Positions 1 through 9,967 are shown, numbered from the stretch's first letter. The stretch: DNA of 64,000 nt from an uncultured Rhizobiaceae group bacterium (GCA_947501445.1 CANMVS010000015.1:62001-126000), one strand, 5' to 3'. Translations and numbers: made by a program. Notes: generated by a model not told the origin, from the sequence alone.

Positions 1-343
1 CGGGGTCTCTCCGCGTATTATGGGCATTGGACCAGCGCCAGCGACACAAAAACTGCTGAGCCGTATTGGCCTGTCTATTGCCGACATTGGTGTTATCGAA
101 CTCAATGAGGCTTTTGCCAGTCAGGGTATTGCTGTTCTGCGTCAACTGGGTGTTGCCGAAGATGCTGAATTCGTCAATGCAAATGGTGGTGCCATTGCAT
201 TGGGACACCCTTTGGGCATGTCCGGTGCACGTATCACCGGAACCGCGGCACTGGAGCTTGGTGAGCGTGATGCGCGCTATGCAATTGCCACCATGTGTAT
301 CGGTGTCGGGCAGGGCATAGCGATTGCACTGGAGCGGGTGTGA
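1..343 (+). CDS. Thiolase C-terminal part (3-oxoadipyl-CoA / acetyl-CoA acyltransferase, PcaF-like), truncated by window start
   Basis: Translation has thiolase motifs [24 protein letters not shown] and CIGVGQG; pobA lies downstream. Confidence 0.85.
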   Translation, partial: GVSPRIMGIGPAPATQKLLSRIGLSIADIGVIELNEAFASQGIAVLRQLGVAEDAEFVNANGGAIALGHPLGMSGARITGTAALELGERDARYAIATMCIGVGQGIAIALERV

Positions 344-403
344 AAGCAACCTGCTGCAGGCGGTGGCGCGCGGAATACGAAATTTCCAAGGGGAGAGTGG
401 CCT

Positions 404-1600
404 ATGCCAATTGGCGAAAACATTATTGATCAGAGCGGGTTGGCACCGTTTTTCAAGATTTCGAATCCGCATGCGCTGGGCCTTGAGGCTCCGCAGATCC
501 GCCACGGTGATGCATTGCAGACCTGGGTTCGTTCGTTTTCCGGTTTTCAAAAAGAAGCCCTGGTCGTTTCGGCGCAAACGGGCCTGGCATGGCGACTGGT
601 GAGTGACGAAGGCCCCTATCTTGATGGTCATGATGCGGCGCCTTGCCCGCTGGCGTTTTTGACCGCTGGCATGATCGCTTCCTATATGAATGAGATTCTT
701 GCACTTGCAAAAACGCAGAATGTGACCATCACAAAACTGCGCCTGTTGCAGGATAATTTTTACACAATGAAAGGCTCGATGCCCAGGCGCACGATGATTG
801 GTGGCGCACTGCCGGTTGAGTTGACGGTTGAAATCGATTGCGATCTGGAAGGTGCAGCACTTAATCAGTTTTTGATGAATGCCATCCATGCATCCCCTTT
901 GAATGGCCTGATGCGTGGTCAACTCACCAGCCTGTTTGCGCTGGCCAAAAATGGCACTGCACTTGCGACCGACAAGGTGGCTGCACTTGATAGAGAGATT
1001 TATCCGGACCCGGGCGACAGGTTTGATGGTGCACAAGCCGCCGAGGGGCAGGTCAGCCTCATGGAGCGGGTTGGTTTGACGCCCAAAAAGGAGGTTGCAG
1101 GTGGAACTTCAGCGGCTTCCTCAAGCCTGGCAGATGAGCAGAACCGGACCCTGAATATTGGCGCGATCTGCACGTTGCGTGATGATGGTCTCAAGGAAAT
1201 CACCCAATTGCAAAACAGCCCTCACGGAACCTCCTTTCGATTTTTGTCGGAAGAGGCACCAATCAATGGCGGGCAGGGGCGGGCTCCCGATGCCAACAGT
1301 CTTATTTCTGCAGGTATTGCCTTTTGTTTCATGACGCAGTTTGGCCGGTTTGTAAGCATGCTTAAACTTGATCTGGAGGAATATCGCATTATACAGGACA
1401 CGCATTTTTCTCTGGGCGGCGCTTCAGGTGGAACCGGCAAAGCGGGCCATGCAGACCCGGTTGAAACCCATGTGTATTTGAACACGGGTGAAAGTGATGC
1501 CGTTGCCCGCGAAATGCTTGATATAAGCGAACAGACCTGCTTTCTGCATGCCTTTTGCCGCACGGACCTGAAAACAAAACTATCAATCGTAAAGGTCTGA
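404..1600 (+). CDS. OsmC-like protein with two tandem OsmC-like halves
   Basis: 398-aa ORF; both halves contain OsmC-like segments (AFLTAGMIASYMNEI...MKGSMPRRTMIGGALPVELTVEID and ISAGIAFCFMTQFGR...ETHVYLNTGESDAVAREMLDISEQTCFLH). Confidence 0.6.
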   Translation: MPIGENIIDQSGLAPFFKISNPHALGLEAPQIRHGDALQTWVRSFSGFQKEALVVSAQTGLAWRLVSDEGPYLDGHDAAPCPLAFLTAGMIASYMNEILALAKTQNVTITKLRLLQDNFYTMKGSMPRRTMIGGALPVELTVEIDCDLEGAALNQFLMNAIHASPLNGLMRGQLTSLFALAKNGTALATDKVAALDREIYPDPGDRFDGAQAAEGQVSLMERVGLTPKKEVAGGTSAASSSLADEQNRTLNIGAICTLRDDGLKEITQLQNSPHGTSFRFLSEEAPINGGQGRAPDANSLISAGIAFCFMTQFGRFVSMLKLDLEEYRIIQDTHFSLGGASGGTGKAGHADPVETHVYLNTGESDAVAREMLDISEQTCFLHAFCRTDLKTKLSIVKV

Positions 1601-1601
1601 C

Positions 1602-2792
1602 ATGTCCGCATCGCGCCAGCGCACACAAGTGGCTATTATTGGCGGTGGACCTGCTGGGCTGCTGCTGTCTCATATACTTGATCAACAGGGCATTGATACC
1701 ATCGTACTGGAGCGCCAGTCGAAAGACTATGTGCTGGCGCGTATCCGCGCCGGGGTGCTGGAAGCCGGTTCTGTACAGTTGTTGCGGGATGTGGGGCTTG
1801 GTGCGCGCATGGACCAGCATGGCAAACCCAAGGATGGCACGGGTATCGTGTGGCAGAATAAGCCTGCGTTCTACATCAATACAGCTGAGTGGACCGGCAA
1901 GCAGATCATGGCCTATGGCCAGACGGCGATAACCGAAGACCTGTATGCAGCGCGGGAGCGTGATGGTGGCCACATCATCAACGAAGCTGCCAATGTCGCG
2001 CTGCATGACCTTACGTCCGACACCCCCCATGTCACCTATGAGAAGGATGGGGTGATATGCCGGATCGACTGTGACTTTGTGGCCGCGTGCGACGGGTTCC
2101 ACGGTATTGGTCGCCAATCCATACCATCTGATGTTCTAAAAACCTTTGAACGTGTCTATCCGTTCGGTTGGCTTGGCATCATGGCTAAGGTGCCGCCCCT
2201 GCCTGACTTCGTCTATGCCTATCATGAAAAAGGTTTTGCACTTGCAGCTCAGCGCAATCCGATGTTGAGCCGCTATTATGTTCAATGTGACGCCACCGAC
2301 ACCATTGATGCCTGGTCAGATGACCGGTTTTGGGATGAATTGCTCGCCCGGTTTCCAAGCGACATGGCCAGCCAAATTGTAACAGGACCATCCATAGAAA
2401 AATCCATTGCGCCACTGCGCAGCTTCGTTGCAGAGCCGATGCAATATGGGCGCATGTATCTTGCGGGTGATGCAGCCCATGTTGTCCCGCCAACCGGAGC
2501 CAAGGGGCTCAATCTGGCGTTTTCCGATATCTACTATCTGTCGCGCGGGTTCATTGAACACTATAAAAATACCCGAGCACATTATCTGGAAACCTATTCT
2601 CAAATGGCGCTCAGGCGTGTTTGGAGTGCGGTCAATCTGTCCTGGCGGCTTACAAAACTGTTGCACAGATTTCCGCAGGAAGACCCATTTGACGAGCGCA
2701 TTCGTCAAAACGACTATGATCTTTTGTTGACATCACCGGCGGTTCAAAGCGCTCTGGCCCATGAGTATGTCGGTTTGCCCTATGAGGATTAA
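1602..2792 (+). CDS. pobA: 4-hydroxybenzoate 3-monooxygenase
   Basis: GGGPAGLLLSHIL FAD motif, RIRAGVLE, YLAGDAAHVVPPTGAKGLNLAFSD; typical PobA length. Confidence 0.93.
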   Translation: MSASRQRTQVAIIGGGPAGLLLSHILDQQGIDTIVLERQSKDYVLARIRAGVLEAGSVQLLRDVGLGARMDQHGKPKDGTGIVWQNKPAFYINTAEWTGKQIMAYGQTAITEDLYAARERDGGHIINEAANVALHDLTSDTPHVTYEKDGVICRIDCDFVAACDGFHGIGRQSIPSDVLKTFERVYPFGWLGIMAKVPPLPDFVYAYHEKGFALAAQRNPMLSRYYVQCDATDTIDAWSDDRFWDELLARFPSDMASQIVTGPSIEKSIAPLRSFVAEPMQYGRMYLAGDAAHVVPPTGAKGLNLAFSDIYYLSRGFIEHYKNTRAHYLETYSQMALRRVWSAVNLSWRLTKLLHRFPQEDPFDERIRQNDYDLLLTSPAVQSALAHEYVGLPYED

Positions 2793-2810
2793 CGACCAGA
2801 CGGCAATGCT

Positions 2811-3608
2811 TCAGCCTGTATCCGCATGGGCTCCGGAAAACAGCTGAGCGTAATTCAGTGTCGCCTGTGAGTGTTCGTGCATCATCGCTTCTGCGCGGGC
2901 TGATTGTCCTTTGCAGATGGCGTCAAATATTATCACATGCTGCGCATGGCCAACGCTCAGTCGCATCTGCTCACGCTTCGGGTTTTGTGTGTCAAAAGCC
3001 AATGTACCCAGTGCTGCCATGGGCAGATGCCGAATACGCTCATATGTATGCGCAATGAGATCATTGCCACATTCATGCATGATTGTCCTGTGGAACAAAA
3101 CATTGGCCTCATGGTACCCACCCATCAGGTCATTGCTGGGATGCTCGGCCTCCACCAGCGCTGCTGATTGTTTGATGCAATTTTCAAGCACCGTGCGCGC
3201 GTGTTTGGAAATGCCATCGCGGGCCATTGTACGCGCAGCCAATCCTTCCAGCACGCTGCGAACATCAATTGTCTTGGCAACATCTTCCGTTTGCACGGCT
3301 CTTGCCCGATACCCGCGCCCGGTGCGTTTTTCAATCAGACCCTCGGCTTCCAGTGCTGCCAATGCGGTGCGGGCAGGTGTGCGCGATACGCCAAGTTCCT
3401 GGGCGATGGCAACTTCAGATATCCTGTCATTGTCCTGGTAGTCGCCTTGCAGTATTTTTCGCCGGACGATCGCCAGAACCCGTTGTTCATTCGATTGCAA
3501 TTTTGTCACCGTGGCGGTTACATTTATGGATACACAATGGCTGTATTTGATGAAATTCTGGATGACATCGGACGTAAATGCAATCATAATGTATGCAAAA
3601 ATGGGCAA
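2811..3608 (-). CDS. GntR-family (FCD) transcriptional regulator; start uncertain, may be internal
   Basis: wHTH ISEVAIAQELGVSRTPARTALAALEAEGLIEKRTGRGYRA plus FCD-type C-terminus. Confidence 0.85.
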   Translation of the reverse strand: MPIFAYIMIAFTSDVIQNFIKYSHCVSINVTATVTKLQSNEQRVLAIVRRKILQGDYQDNDRISEVAIAQELGVSRTPARTALAALEAEGLIEKRTGRGYRARAVQTEDVAKTIDVRSVLEGLAARTMARDGISKHARTVLENCIKQSAALVEAEHPSNDLMGGYHEANVLFHRTIMHECGNDLIAHTYERIRHLPMAALGTLAFDTQNPKREQMRLSVGHAQHVIIFDAICKGQSARAEAMMHEHSQATLNYAQLFSGAHADTG

Positions 3609-3686
3609 TCTGCAAAATCCTCCACGTAACGTGGCGTATTTTCCGATGTTTGCAGCAGCGCCTTATTCGACAGGGAGCAGGCCGTC

Positions 3687-5177
3687 ATGAATATCCAGAA
3701 TGTCGATTCACCGATTACAACACAGCTGTTCATACGGGGTGAAACCTGTGATGCACATGATGGTGCCACCTATGCGATCCAGAATCCGGCGCGCCCTGAT
3801 GAACTGGTGGGCTATGCGGCAAAAGGCAACGCCGAGGATGTTGACCGTGCTGTAACCGCAGCCAATGGCGCATTTCCGGCGTGGTCCGCATTGTCCTATG
3901 AGGCCCGGGCCGATCTGTTGATGAAAATAGCCGATACATTGGTTGCGGATGAAGATGATGTTGGATTTCGCTCGCGGCTGTTTTGCCGTGAGCATGGCAA
4001 GATCATCAAGGAAACCCTTCTGGAAATGACCCGTCTGGGAGATCGCTTTCGCCAATCCGCCGGATATGCAGCCCGTCTTGCGGCAGATGAGAATATTGCC
4101 GGTCCACCATTCGATACGATTGTAACGCGGCAGGCGCGCGGTGTTGCAGCACTGATTGTCCCCTGGAACTGGCCGCTTTCCATACTGGGCGCAAAGCTGC
4201 CGCAAGCACTGATTGCCGGTAACACGGTGGTGGTTAAACCATCACGCAATTCTGCACTCGCGCCATCTTTGACGTTGCACAAAATCGCAGCCATGCTTCC
4301 GCCCGGAGTGGTTAATGTCATAACCGGGGATGCCTCTGAAATCGGCGATGCGCTGGTAACGCATCCTCTGGTACGCTTTGTCAATTTCACCGGTTCGGTG
4401 AATGTCGGCAAACATGTGATGAAAATGGCGGCAGAAAATATCACGCCCGTCACTTTGGAACTGGGGGGTAATGATGCCGCCATCATATGCGCGGATGCGC
4501 AATTGGACGCGGGTGCCTTCATGCGCATGTACATGGGAGCGTTCATGTCATCAGGGCAAATCTGTATGGCATTGAAAAGGCTTTATGTGCACCGTTCACG
4601 CTATGACGAATTGATCGATGGAATGACTGCGACCTGCAACAAAATGGTGGTTGGTGATGGTTTGCTTGACGAAACCAATATGGGGCCGGTCAATAATGCC
4701 AGGCAATTGAAGGTTGTGACGGACATGATCAGCCAAGCGCGTCAGGCTGGTGCTGAAGTCCACGAATGTGGGCAGGTGCCAGATGAGGAACTTTATCAAA
4801 AGGGTTATTTCCAAAAACCAACACTCGTCTATAATCCCGATTCACAACTGGACATTGTAAAAGAAGAACAGTTTGGACCAGCCTTGCCCATAATGCCCTT
4901 TGACACAGACGATGAAGCCATTGCATTGGCAAATGACAGTCGGTTTGGCCTGTGTTCATCGGTGTGGACACCGGACCGGGACCGCGCTGTGGCTTTGGCG
5001 CGACGTCTTGAGGCTGGCTACACCTATTTGAATGCGCATGGTCCTGCGGCGCAGGACGGGCGTGGCCCCTTCGGCGGCTTCAAACAATCCGGTATCGGAC
5101 GCAATCTGGGATATGAAGGCGTCATTCAGTTTCAAGGATATCATTCAATCTCCGGCCCGGCGGGCTGGCTGTCCTAA
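3687..5177 (+). CDS. NAD(P)-dependent aldehyde dehydrogenase
   Basis: IVPWNWPL, TLELGGNDA, SSGQICMALKR, EEQFGPALPI motifs. Confidence 0.9.
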   Translation: MNIQNVDSPITTQLFIRGETCDAHDGATYAIQNPARPDELVGYAAKGNAEDVDRAVTAANGAFPAWSALSYEARADLLMKIADTLVADEDDVGFRSRLFCREHGKIIKETLLEMTRLGDRFRQSAGYAARLAADENIAGPPFDTIVTRQARGVAALIVPWNWPLSILGAKLPQALIAGNTVVVKPSRNSALAPSLTLHKIAAMLPPGVVNVITGDASEIGDALVTHPLVRFVNFTGSVNVGKHVMKMAAENITPVTLELGGNDAAIICADAQLDAGAFMRMYMGAFMSSGQICMALKRLYVHRSRYDELIDGMTATCNKMVVGDGLLDETNMGPVNNARQLKVVTDMISQARQAGAEVHECGQVPDEELYQKGYFQKPTLVYNPDSQLDIVKEEQFGPALPIMPFDTDDEAIALANDSRFGLCSSVWTPDRDRAVALARRLEAGYTYLNAHGPAAQDGRGPFGGFKQSGIGRNLGYEGVIQFQGYHSISGPAGWLS

Positions 5178-5199
5178 TGGACGTTTTGGGAGGAACGAA

Positions 5200-6186
5200 A
5201 TGAATAAGTTGGTTGCAATACTGGCGGCCGGGTTTGTCGCAATGGGTATAACGACACCCATGGCGAAAGATTTGAGCCTTTCCTACTTTATGGGCCCCAA
5301 GCACCCGATGAATGGTGCGGTGTTCAAACCCTTTGCCGACAAGCTTGCTGAATTGTCCGAGGGCAATTTGACAGTGACGCAATTCCCCGGCGGTGCACTG
5401 AACTCGGTGCCACCAAAACAATATTCCATTTTGCTTGATGGTGTCGCCGATATTGCCTTTCATCTGCCCGGGTATACGTCACAGCTTTTTCCGATGACAA
5501 ATGTGGTTACCGTGCCGACGCTTTGTGACAGCGCTATTGCCTGTACAGAGGGGCTGCTGCGCGCCCGTTCAGAACTGGAGAAGGAATATAACGCGAAAGT
5601 TCTCGCCATATGGGCGAACTCGCCACCGGTGCTGATTACCCGCGACAAGCCGGTGCGCAGCCTGAAGGATCTGGAAGGCATGAAGGTACGTGTCACATCT
5701 GCGACTGATGTGCCCTTTACCGAGGCGCTTGGTGCATCGGCTGTGTCTCAGCCGGTTTCGGTGATCAACCAGAATCTGACAAATGGCGTGATTGACGCGA
5801 TTGCCATCGACCCGTCAGCGATCCGGTCCTTCAAACTGCATGAAGCCGGAAACTATGTAACGACCTGGTATCCCGGCTCCGGCTCTGCATTTGTGTTGCT
5901 GATGAACCGCGGCATCTATGACGCATTGTCTGATCAGGAAAAGGCCTGGATTGATGCGGCAGCAGACGACAGCCTCTCCATGAGCGGCGGACGTGTCTAT
6001 GAAGCAGCGGCCTCAAAGGGCATTGAGGCTGCGCGGCAGGCCGGCAATGAAATCATCGACCTGCCTGATGATGAGAAGGCAAAATTCAATGCCGCCATTG
6101 CCGATGAACTGGCCAAATTCAAGGCAGCCGAGTTGAAAGACGGTGTAACGGGAGCACAGGTTATTCAGTTGATGCGCGGCAACTGA
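5200..6186 (+). CDS. TRAP transporter substrate-binding protein (DctP family)
   Basis: Signal peptide MNKLVAILAAGFVAMG, GPKHPMN, LKDLEGMKVRV; start at ATG 5200 with upstream RBS rather than the longer ORF. Confidence 0.88.
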   Translation: MNKLVAILAAGFVAMGITTPMAKDLSLSYFMGPKHPMNGAVFKPFADKLAELSEGNLTVTQFPGGALNSVPPKQYSILLDGVADIAFHLPGYTSQLFPMTNVVTVPTLCDSAIACTEGLLRARSELEKEYNAKVLAIWANSPPVLITRDKPVRSLKDLEGMKVRVTSATDVPFTEALGASAVSQPVSVINQNLTNGVIDAIAIDPSAIRSFKLHEAGNYVTTWYPGSGSAFVLLMNRGIYDALSDQEKAWIDAAADDSLSMSGGRVYEAAASKGIEAARQAGNEIIDLPDDEKAKFNAAIADELAKFKAAELKDGVTGAQVIQLMRGN

Positions 6187-6187
6187 C

Positions 6188-6715
6188 GTGCCAACGGGTG
6201 GCTTGTTCAGTACCATAGATCGGGGGCTCGGCAGACTGGTCGGGCTCCTTTCAATTGTCGGCTCCCTATGCCTTATTGCGCTCGTGGCTATCACTGTGGT
6301 TGCTGTGGTCGCGCGCTATTTCTTCAATGATCCGATATTTGGCATTGAGGATGTGTCGACCATGGCATTGACTGTCGTTGTTGCAGCAGCTGTTGCCTAT
6401 GGCGGTCAACACGGGGCGCATGTTTCCGTTAATGTTATCGGTTTTTTTGCCGGGCGGAAGACGACAAGGATTACCGATATTCTGGCCCGGTCGTTGGGCG
6501 TCATGACGATTGCGATCGCAGCCTATGCTCTCTTTGCAAAAGGGCAGTGTGGTTTCGAATGCGGTGCATTTACCGCCAATTTGGAAATTCATCACAAGAT
6601 ATTTTATTATACGCTTGGTATTGCCATGGCCTTGTACTGCGCGCAGTTGTTGGTTCATCTCATTGCAGGTATTGTCCATTTCAATGGTGAAGACCCGCAT
6701 GAAATTGCAGATTGA
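6188..6715 (+). CDS. TRAP transporter small permease (DctQ)
   Basis: Small 4-TM protein between DctP and DctM; GTG start. Confidence 0.85.
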   Translation: MPTGGLFSTIDRGLGRLVGLLSIVGSLCLIALVAITVVAVVARYFFNDPIFGIEDVSTMALTVVVAAAVAYGGQHGAHVSVNVIGFFAGRKTTRITDILARSLGVMTIAIAAYALFAKGQCGFECGAFTANLEIHHKIFYYTLGIAMALYCAQLLVHLIAGIVHFNGEDPHEIAD

Positions 6716-6746
6716 TGAGCAACGATCCCATGGCTGGATGGTGTGA

Positions 6747-8051
6747 ATGAGCAATTTTGATATCGGTCTTTTAGGGTTTGCCACGCTCTTCATCCTGCTC
6801 CTTATTCGCATGCCGGTGGGCACAGCCATGCTTCTGGTTGGCGGTGCAGGCATCTGGATCATCAGACCACCAGCGATGATCCCGGTCATAGCGGGCGAAA
6901 TTTTTGGCGAGGCGTCCAATTATTCTCTGACGATATTGCCGCTGTTTATTCTGATGGGCAATCTGGCCGGTGTCTCCGGCATGAGCAGGGATTTATACGA
7001 TGCTGCCCACAGTTGGTTTGGCCATCTCAAGGGGGGCCTTGCCTCGTCAACGATCGTCGGGTGTGCCGGATTTTCCGCCCTTTCAGGATCTTCGCTGGCG
7101 GCAGCGCTGACAATGGGGCGGGTCAGCCTGCCTGAAATGCAGCGTTACAAATATGACAATGGGCTTGCAACCGGCGCGATCGCTGCCGGCGGAACGCTGG
7201 GGATATTAATTCCGCCATCTGCCGGTTTTGTTGTTTATGCCATTTTGACCGAGGAGAGTATCGGGCGCCTGTTCATTGCCGGTGTCATTCCGGGCATTTT
7301 GCTGACCATGCTGTTTGTGGCGGCCATTCGATTGATAGTTGGCCTCAATCCGGCAAAGGCACCGGTCGCTCTTGCCGCAGAACCCTTAGCCCGGCGGTTT
7401 GCTGCCCTGCTGCGTGCGTCATGGATACTTGGCATTATTTTCATAACGATTGGCGGTATTTACATAGGTGTTTTTTCCGCCGTTGAAGCCGCTGGCATTG
7501 GCGCGTTCTTTGCCTTTTTGGTCGCGCTTTTGCGTCGATCGCTGGGCTGGAAAAACTGCCGTGATGTATTGAGCAGCACACTGCGTTCAACCGGAACAGT
7601 CTTTCTGATCCTGTTTGGTGCTTTCGTTTTCAAAACCTTTATCGCTTTTACCGGTATCCCGTTTCAACTCGTCAGTCTGGTCTCCGAAAGCGGCCTTTCG
7701 GCGATGGAAATCGTCCTCATCATTTTGGTGATTTTCATTGTTCTGGGCACATTTCTTGAAGGGTTCGCCATCTTGGTTTTGACGATCCCGCTGGTGCAGC
7801 CGATATTGCAGGATCACGCGGTGAATATGATCTGGTTTGGTGTTTTGATGGTCATCGTCCTGGAAATGGCGCTGATATCACCACCGGTCGGGCTGAATGT
7901 TTTTGTGGTCAAGGGGATTGCCCCGGACGTGCCCATGAACACAATTTTCCGCGGCATATGGCCGTTCTGGTTCGCCATGCTGCTCGCCGTGGTCCTTATT
8001 CTGCTGATTCCAGCCTTGGCACTTTACCTTCCAAACACCATGTTTGGATGA
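6747..8051 (+). CDS. TRAP transporter large permease (DctM)
   Basis: Hydrophobic protein with LPLFILMGNLAG, GTLGILIPPS, SPPVGLNVFVVKG. Confidence 0.92.
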   Translation: MSNFDIGLLGFATLFILLLIRMPVGTAMLLVGGAGIWIIRPPAMIPVIAGEIFGEASNYSLTILPLFILMGNLAGVSGMSRDLYDAAHSWFGHLKGGLASSTIVGCAGFSALSGSSLAAALTMGRVSLPEMQRYKYDNGLATGAIAAGGTLGILIPPSAGFVVYAILTEESIGRLFIAGVIPGILLTMLFVAAIRLIVGLNPAKAPVALAAEPLARRFAALLRASWILGIIFITIGGIYIGVFSAVEAAGIGAFFAFLVALLRRSLGWKNCRDVLSSTLRSTGTVFLILFGAFVFKTFIAFTGIPFQLVSLVSESGLSAMEIVLIILVIFIVLGTFLEGFAILVLTIPLVQPILQDHAVNMIWFGVLMVIVLEMALISPPVGLNVFVVKGIAPDVPMNTIFRGIWPFWFAMLLAVVLILLIPALALYLPNTMFG

Positions 8052-8065
8052 ACACAAGTCAGGGT

Positions 8066-8944
8066 CTAATTCGCCTCAAACAGTATTCGACCAGAAGGTG
8101 GATTGTTGCCGCCACTAAATCGGTCAATATGTTCGAATAAAAGGCCAAGGCGGTCCTGCCAATCGGGAATTTGGCCGGTGGTGGCCAGCGCAAATCGCTC
8201 CGTACCTAGTCCAAAGGCAAATTGTACGGTGGCGTCAGTGGACGCTTCGCCAATCTCGCTCCAGCCTGCGGTTTGCGGATAGGTTGAAAAGACCGGCGGG
8301 TCACCTTCATCAATCCAATAGTAAATGCCAACTGTTGCAAACGCATGTGCAGAAGGATCCCCCGGGAAGCGGTAGAATCCGGACCCGTCAGCGGCAACCT
8401 GAGCCTCTTTTGTGTCTCTGAAAAATACCTGTCTATCCGTATCGATGCCGTGTTCGGCCAAAATCGGCAGAAAGGGCTCAAATTCCGATGTACTGACAAA
8501 CTGCAAATGGCTCTTTTTCAATCCGTCATTGACATCCAAGTACGCCATCAATTGTTTGAACGTATCCATCTTGCTGTGGTCTGGCGGTGCAAAGCAACAG
8601 AAAATGTGAAAGAGCGGCAATACATCCCTGCGGTGTTTGCGGGCAATATCCTCAACGCGAACACAGGGTTGAATAATCATCTGGCCGGGAAGAACATCAA
8701 CCCCGGTTTCGTCATAACGAAGGCCTGCATTAAAACTCTCATCACCGGTTATTGTCGGCAACGAACCGGCCATCCTGTAGCCTTTGTCGGCGAAATAATC
8801 GATCATTGATACATGGACGAGATGAGTTGGCCCATCAAGCCCGCTGCCTTTTGCTTCATCAGCTGAATAGGTCCTTGAGGGCAAAACCGAACTTGCCGCG
8901 ATAAGCGCGCTGGCCTTCAAGAGTGCACGACGTTGTTTCAACAC
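8066..8944 (-). CDS. Uncharacterised exported protein with Tat-like signal peptide
   Basis: N-terminus MLKQRRALLKASALIAASSVLPSRTYSA (RR-containing signal); no recognised family; divergent from znuC. Confidence 0.7.
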   Translation of the reverse strand: MLKQRRALLKASALIAASSVLPSRTYSADEAKGSGLDGPTHLVHVSMIDYFADKGYRMAGSLPTITGDESFNAGLRYDETGVDVLPGQMIIQPCVRVEDIARKHRRDVLPLFHIFCCFAPPDHSKMDTFKQLMAYLDVNDGLKKSHLQFVSTSEFEPFLPILAEHGIDTDRQVFFRDTKEAQVAADGSGFYRFPGDPSAHAFATVGIYYWIDEGDPPVFSTYPQTAGWSEIGEASTDATVQFAFGLGTERFALATTGQIPDWQDRLGLLFEHIDRFSGGNNPPSGRILFEAN

Positions 8945-9033
8945 AATGAAATTCCTTTATTCCAAAATGTTCAATAGCCCAATTGTGCATGCCTGCCCAG
9001 CAAAGATGCGTTGTCTGGTGACAGATTGAGATC

Positions 9034-9080
9034 GTAATATTATTACATGAATTGCGTTACTCTATAACATATGTAATACA
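9034..9080. promoter_or_regulatory. Candidate Zur-operator region in znuC/unknown-gene divergent promoter
   Basis: GTAATA-T-TATTAC palindrome (9034-9046) followed by GTTACTCTATAACATATGTAATAC, AT-rich, directly upstream of znuC. Confidence 0.5.
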
Positions 9081-9106
9081 CGACAGATCGAAATTTCAAA
9101 GGATAT

Positions 9107-9967
9107 GTGCCTGTGCCAGATGCACGTGAACCACTGATTTGTCTGAAGAATGCTGGACTGGAGAAGGCAGGGCGCTGGCTGGTGCGCGGTATTGAGTTTT
9201 CTGTCCGACCCCGTGAAATCGTCACGCTGATCGGTCCAAATGGTTCCGGCAAATCAACGACCGCAAAACTTGCGCTTGGTATTCACAGGCCCAGTGAAGG
9301 TGAGGCGCAAAGAAAGAATGGGATAAAAATCGGGTATGTGCCCCAAAAAATTGCGATTGACTGGACATTGCCGTTGAGCGTTGAACGCTTCATGCAACTG
9401 ACACAATCATTGTCGCCCGCGCAAATTTCAGCGGCTCTTGAGGCGACAGGTATCGCGCATCTTGCCAAAGCCGAGGTGCGGAATTTGTCCGGCGGGGAAT
9501 TTCAGCGCGCCATGCTGGCTCGGGCGATGGCTGCGAAGCCCGACTTTCTGGTGCTTGATGAGCCGGTGCAGGGGGTTGATTTTGCCGGTGAAATTGCCCT
9601 GTATGAATTGATTGGTAAAATACGTGACGAGCTGGAATGTGGGATATTGCTGATTTCCCATGATTTGCATGTGGTCATGGCAGCCACCGACCAGGTTATT
9701 TGCCTGAACGGTCACGTATGTTGCAAGGGAACCCCCGATGCCGTGGTGGAGAGCGCCGAATATCGTAGATTGTTTGGAGATCGTGCAGCGCCAGCACTGG
9801 CGATCTATCAGCATCAGCATGATCACACCCATCTTCCCGATGGTACAGTCAGGCACGCCGATGGTTCTGTAACTGATCATTGTCACCCGGACGATGGTCA
9901 TCACCACCATGAAATTGACCACAGCGAACCAGTGACAAATGCAAATCGGAAAAATGATCATGTTTGA
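9107..9967 (+). CDS. znuC: Zinc ABC transporter ATP-binding protein with His-rich C-terminus
   Basis: Walker A GPNGSGKST, LSGGEFQRAMLARAM, His-rich tail (HQHQHDHTHLPDG...HCHPDDGHHHHE); followed by ZnuB and a Fur-family gene; GTG start. Confidence 0.9.
   Translation: MPVPDAREPLICLKNAGLEKAGRWLVRGIEFSVRPREIVTLIGPNGSGKSTTAKLALGIHRPSEGEAQRKNGIKIGYVPQKIAIDWTLPLSVERFMQLTQSLSPAQISAALEATGIAHLAKAEVRNLSGGEFQRAMLARAMAAKPDFLVLDEPVQGVDFAGEIALYELIGKIRDELECGILLISHDLHVVMAATDQVICLNGHVCCKGTPDAVVESAEYRRLFGDRAAPALAIYQHQHDHTHLPDGTVRHADGSVTDHCHPDDGHHHHEIDHSEPVTNANRKNDHV

Noticed and set aside
1389-2117. 242-aa minus-strand ORF
   Set aside because: Antisense to pobA and the OsmC-like gene; composition looks like a shadow ORF with no recognisable motifs.
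5032-5199. N-terminal extension of the first DctP ORF (MRMVLRRRTG...)
   Set aside because: Overlaps the ALDH gene; a proper signal peptide with RBS starts at ATG 5200.
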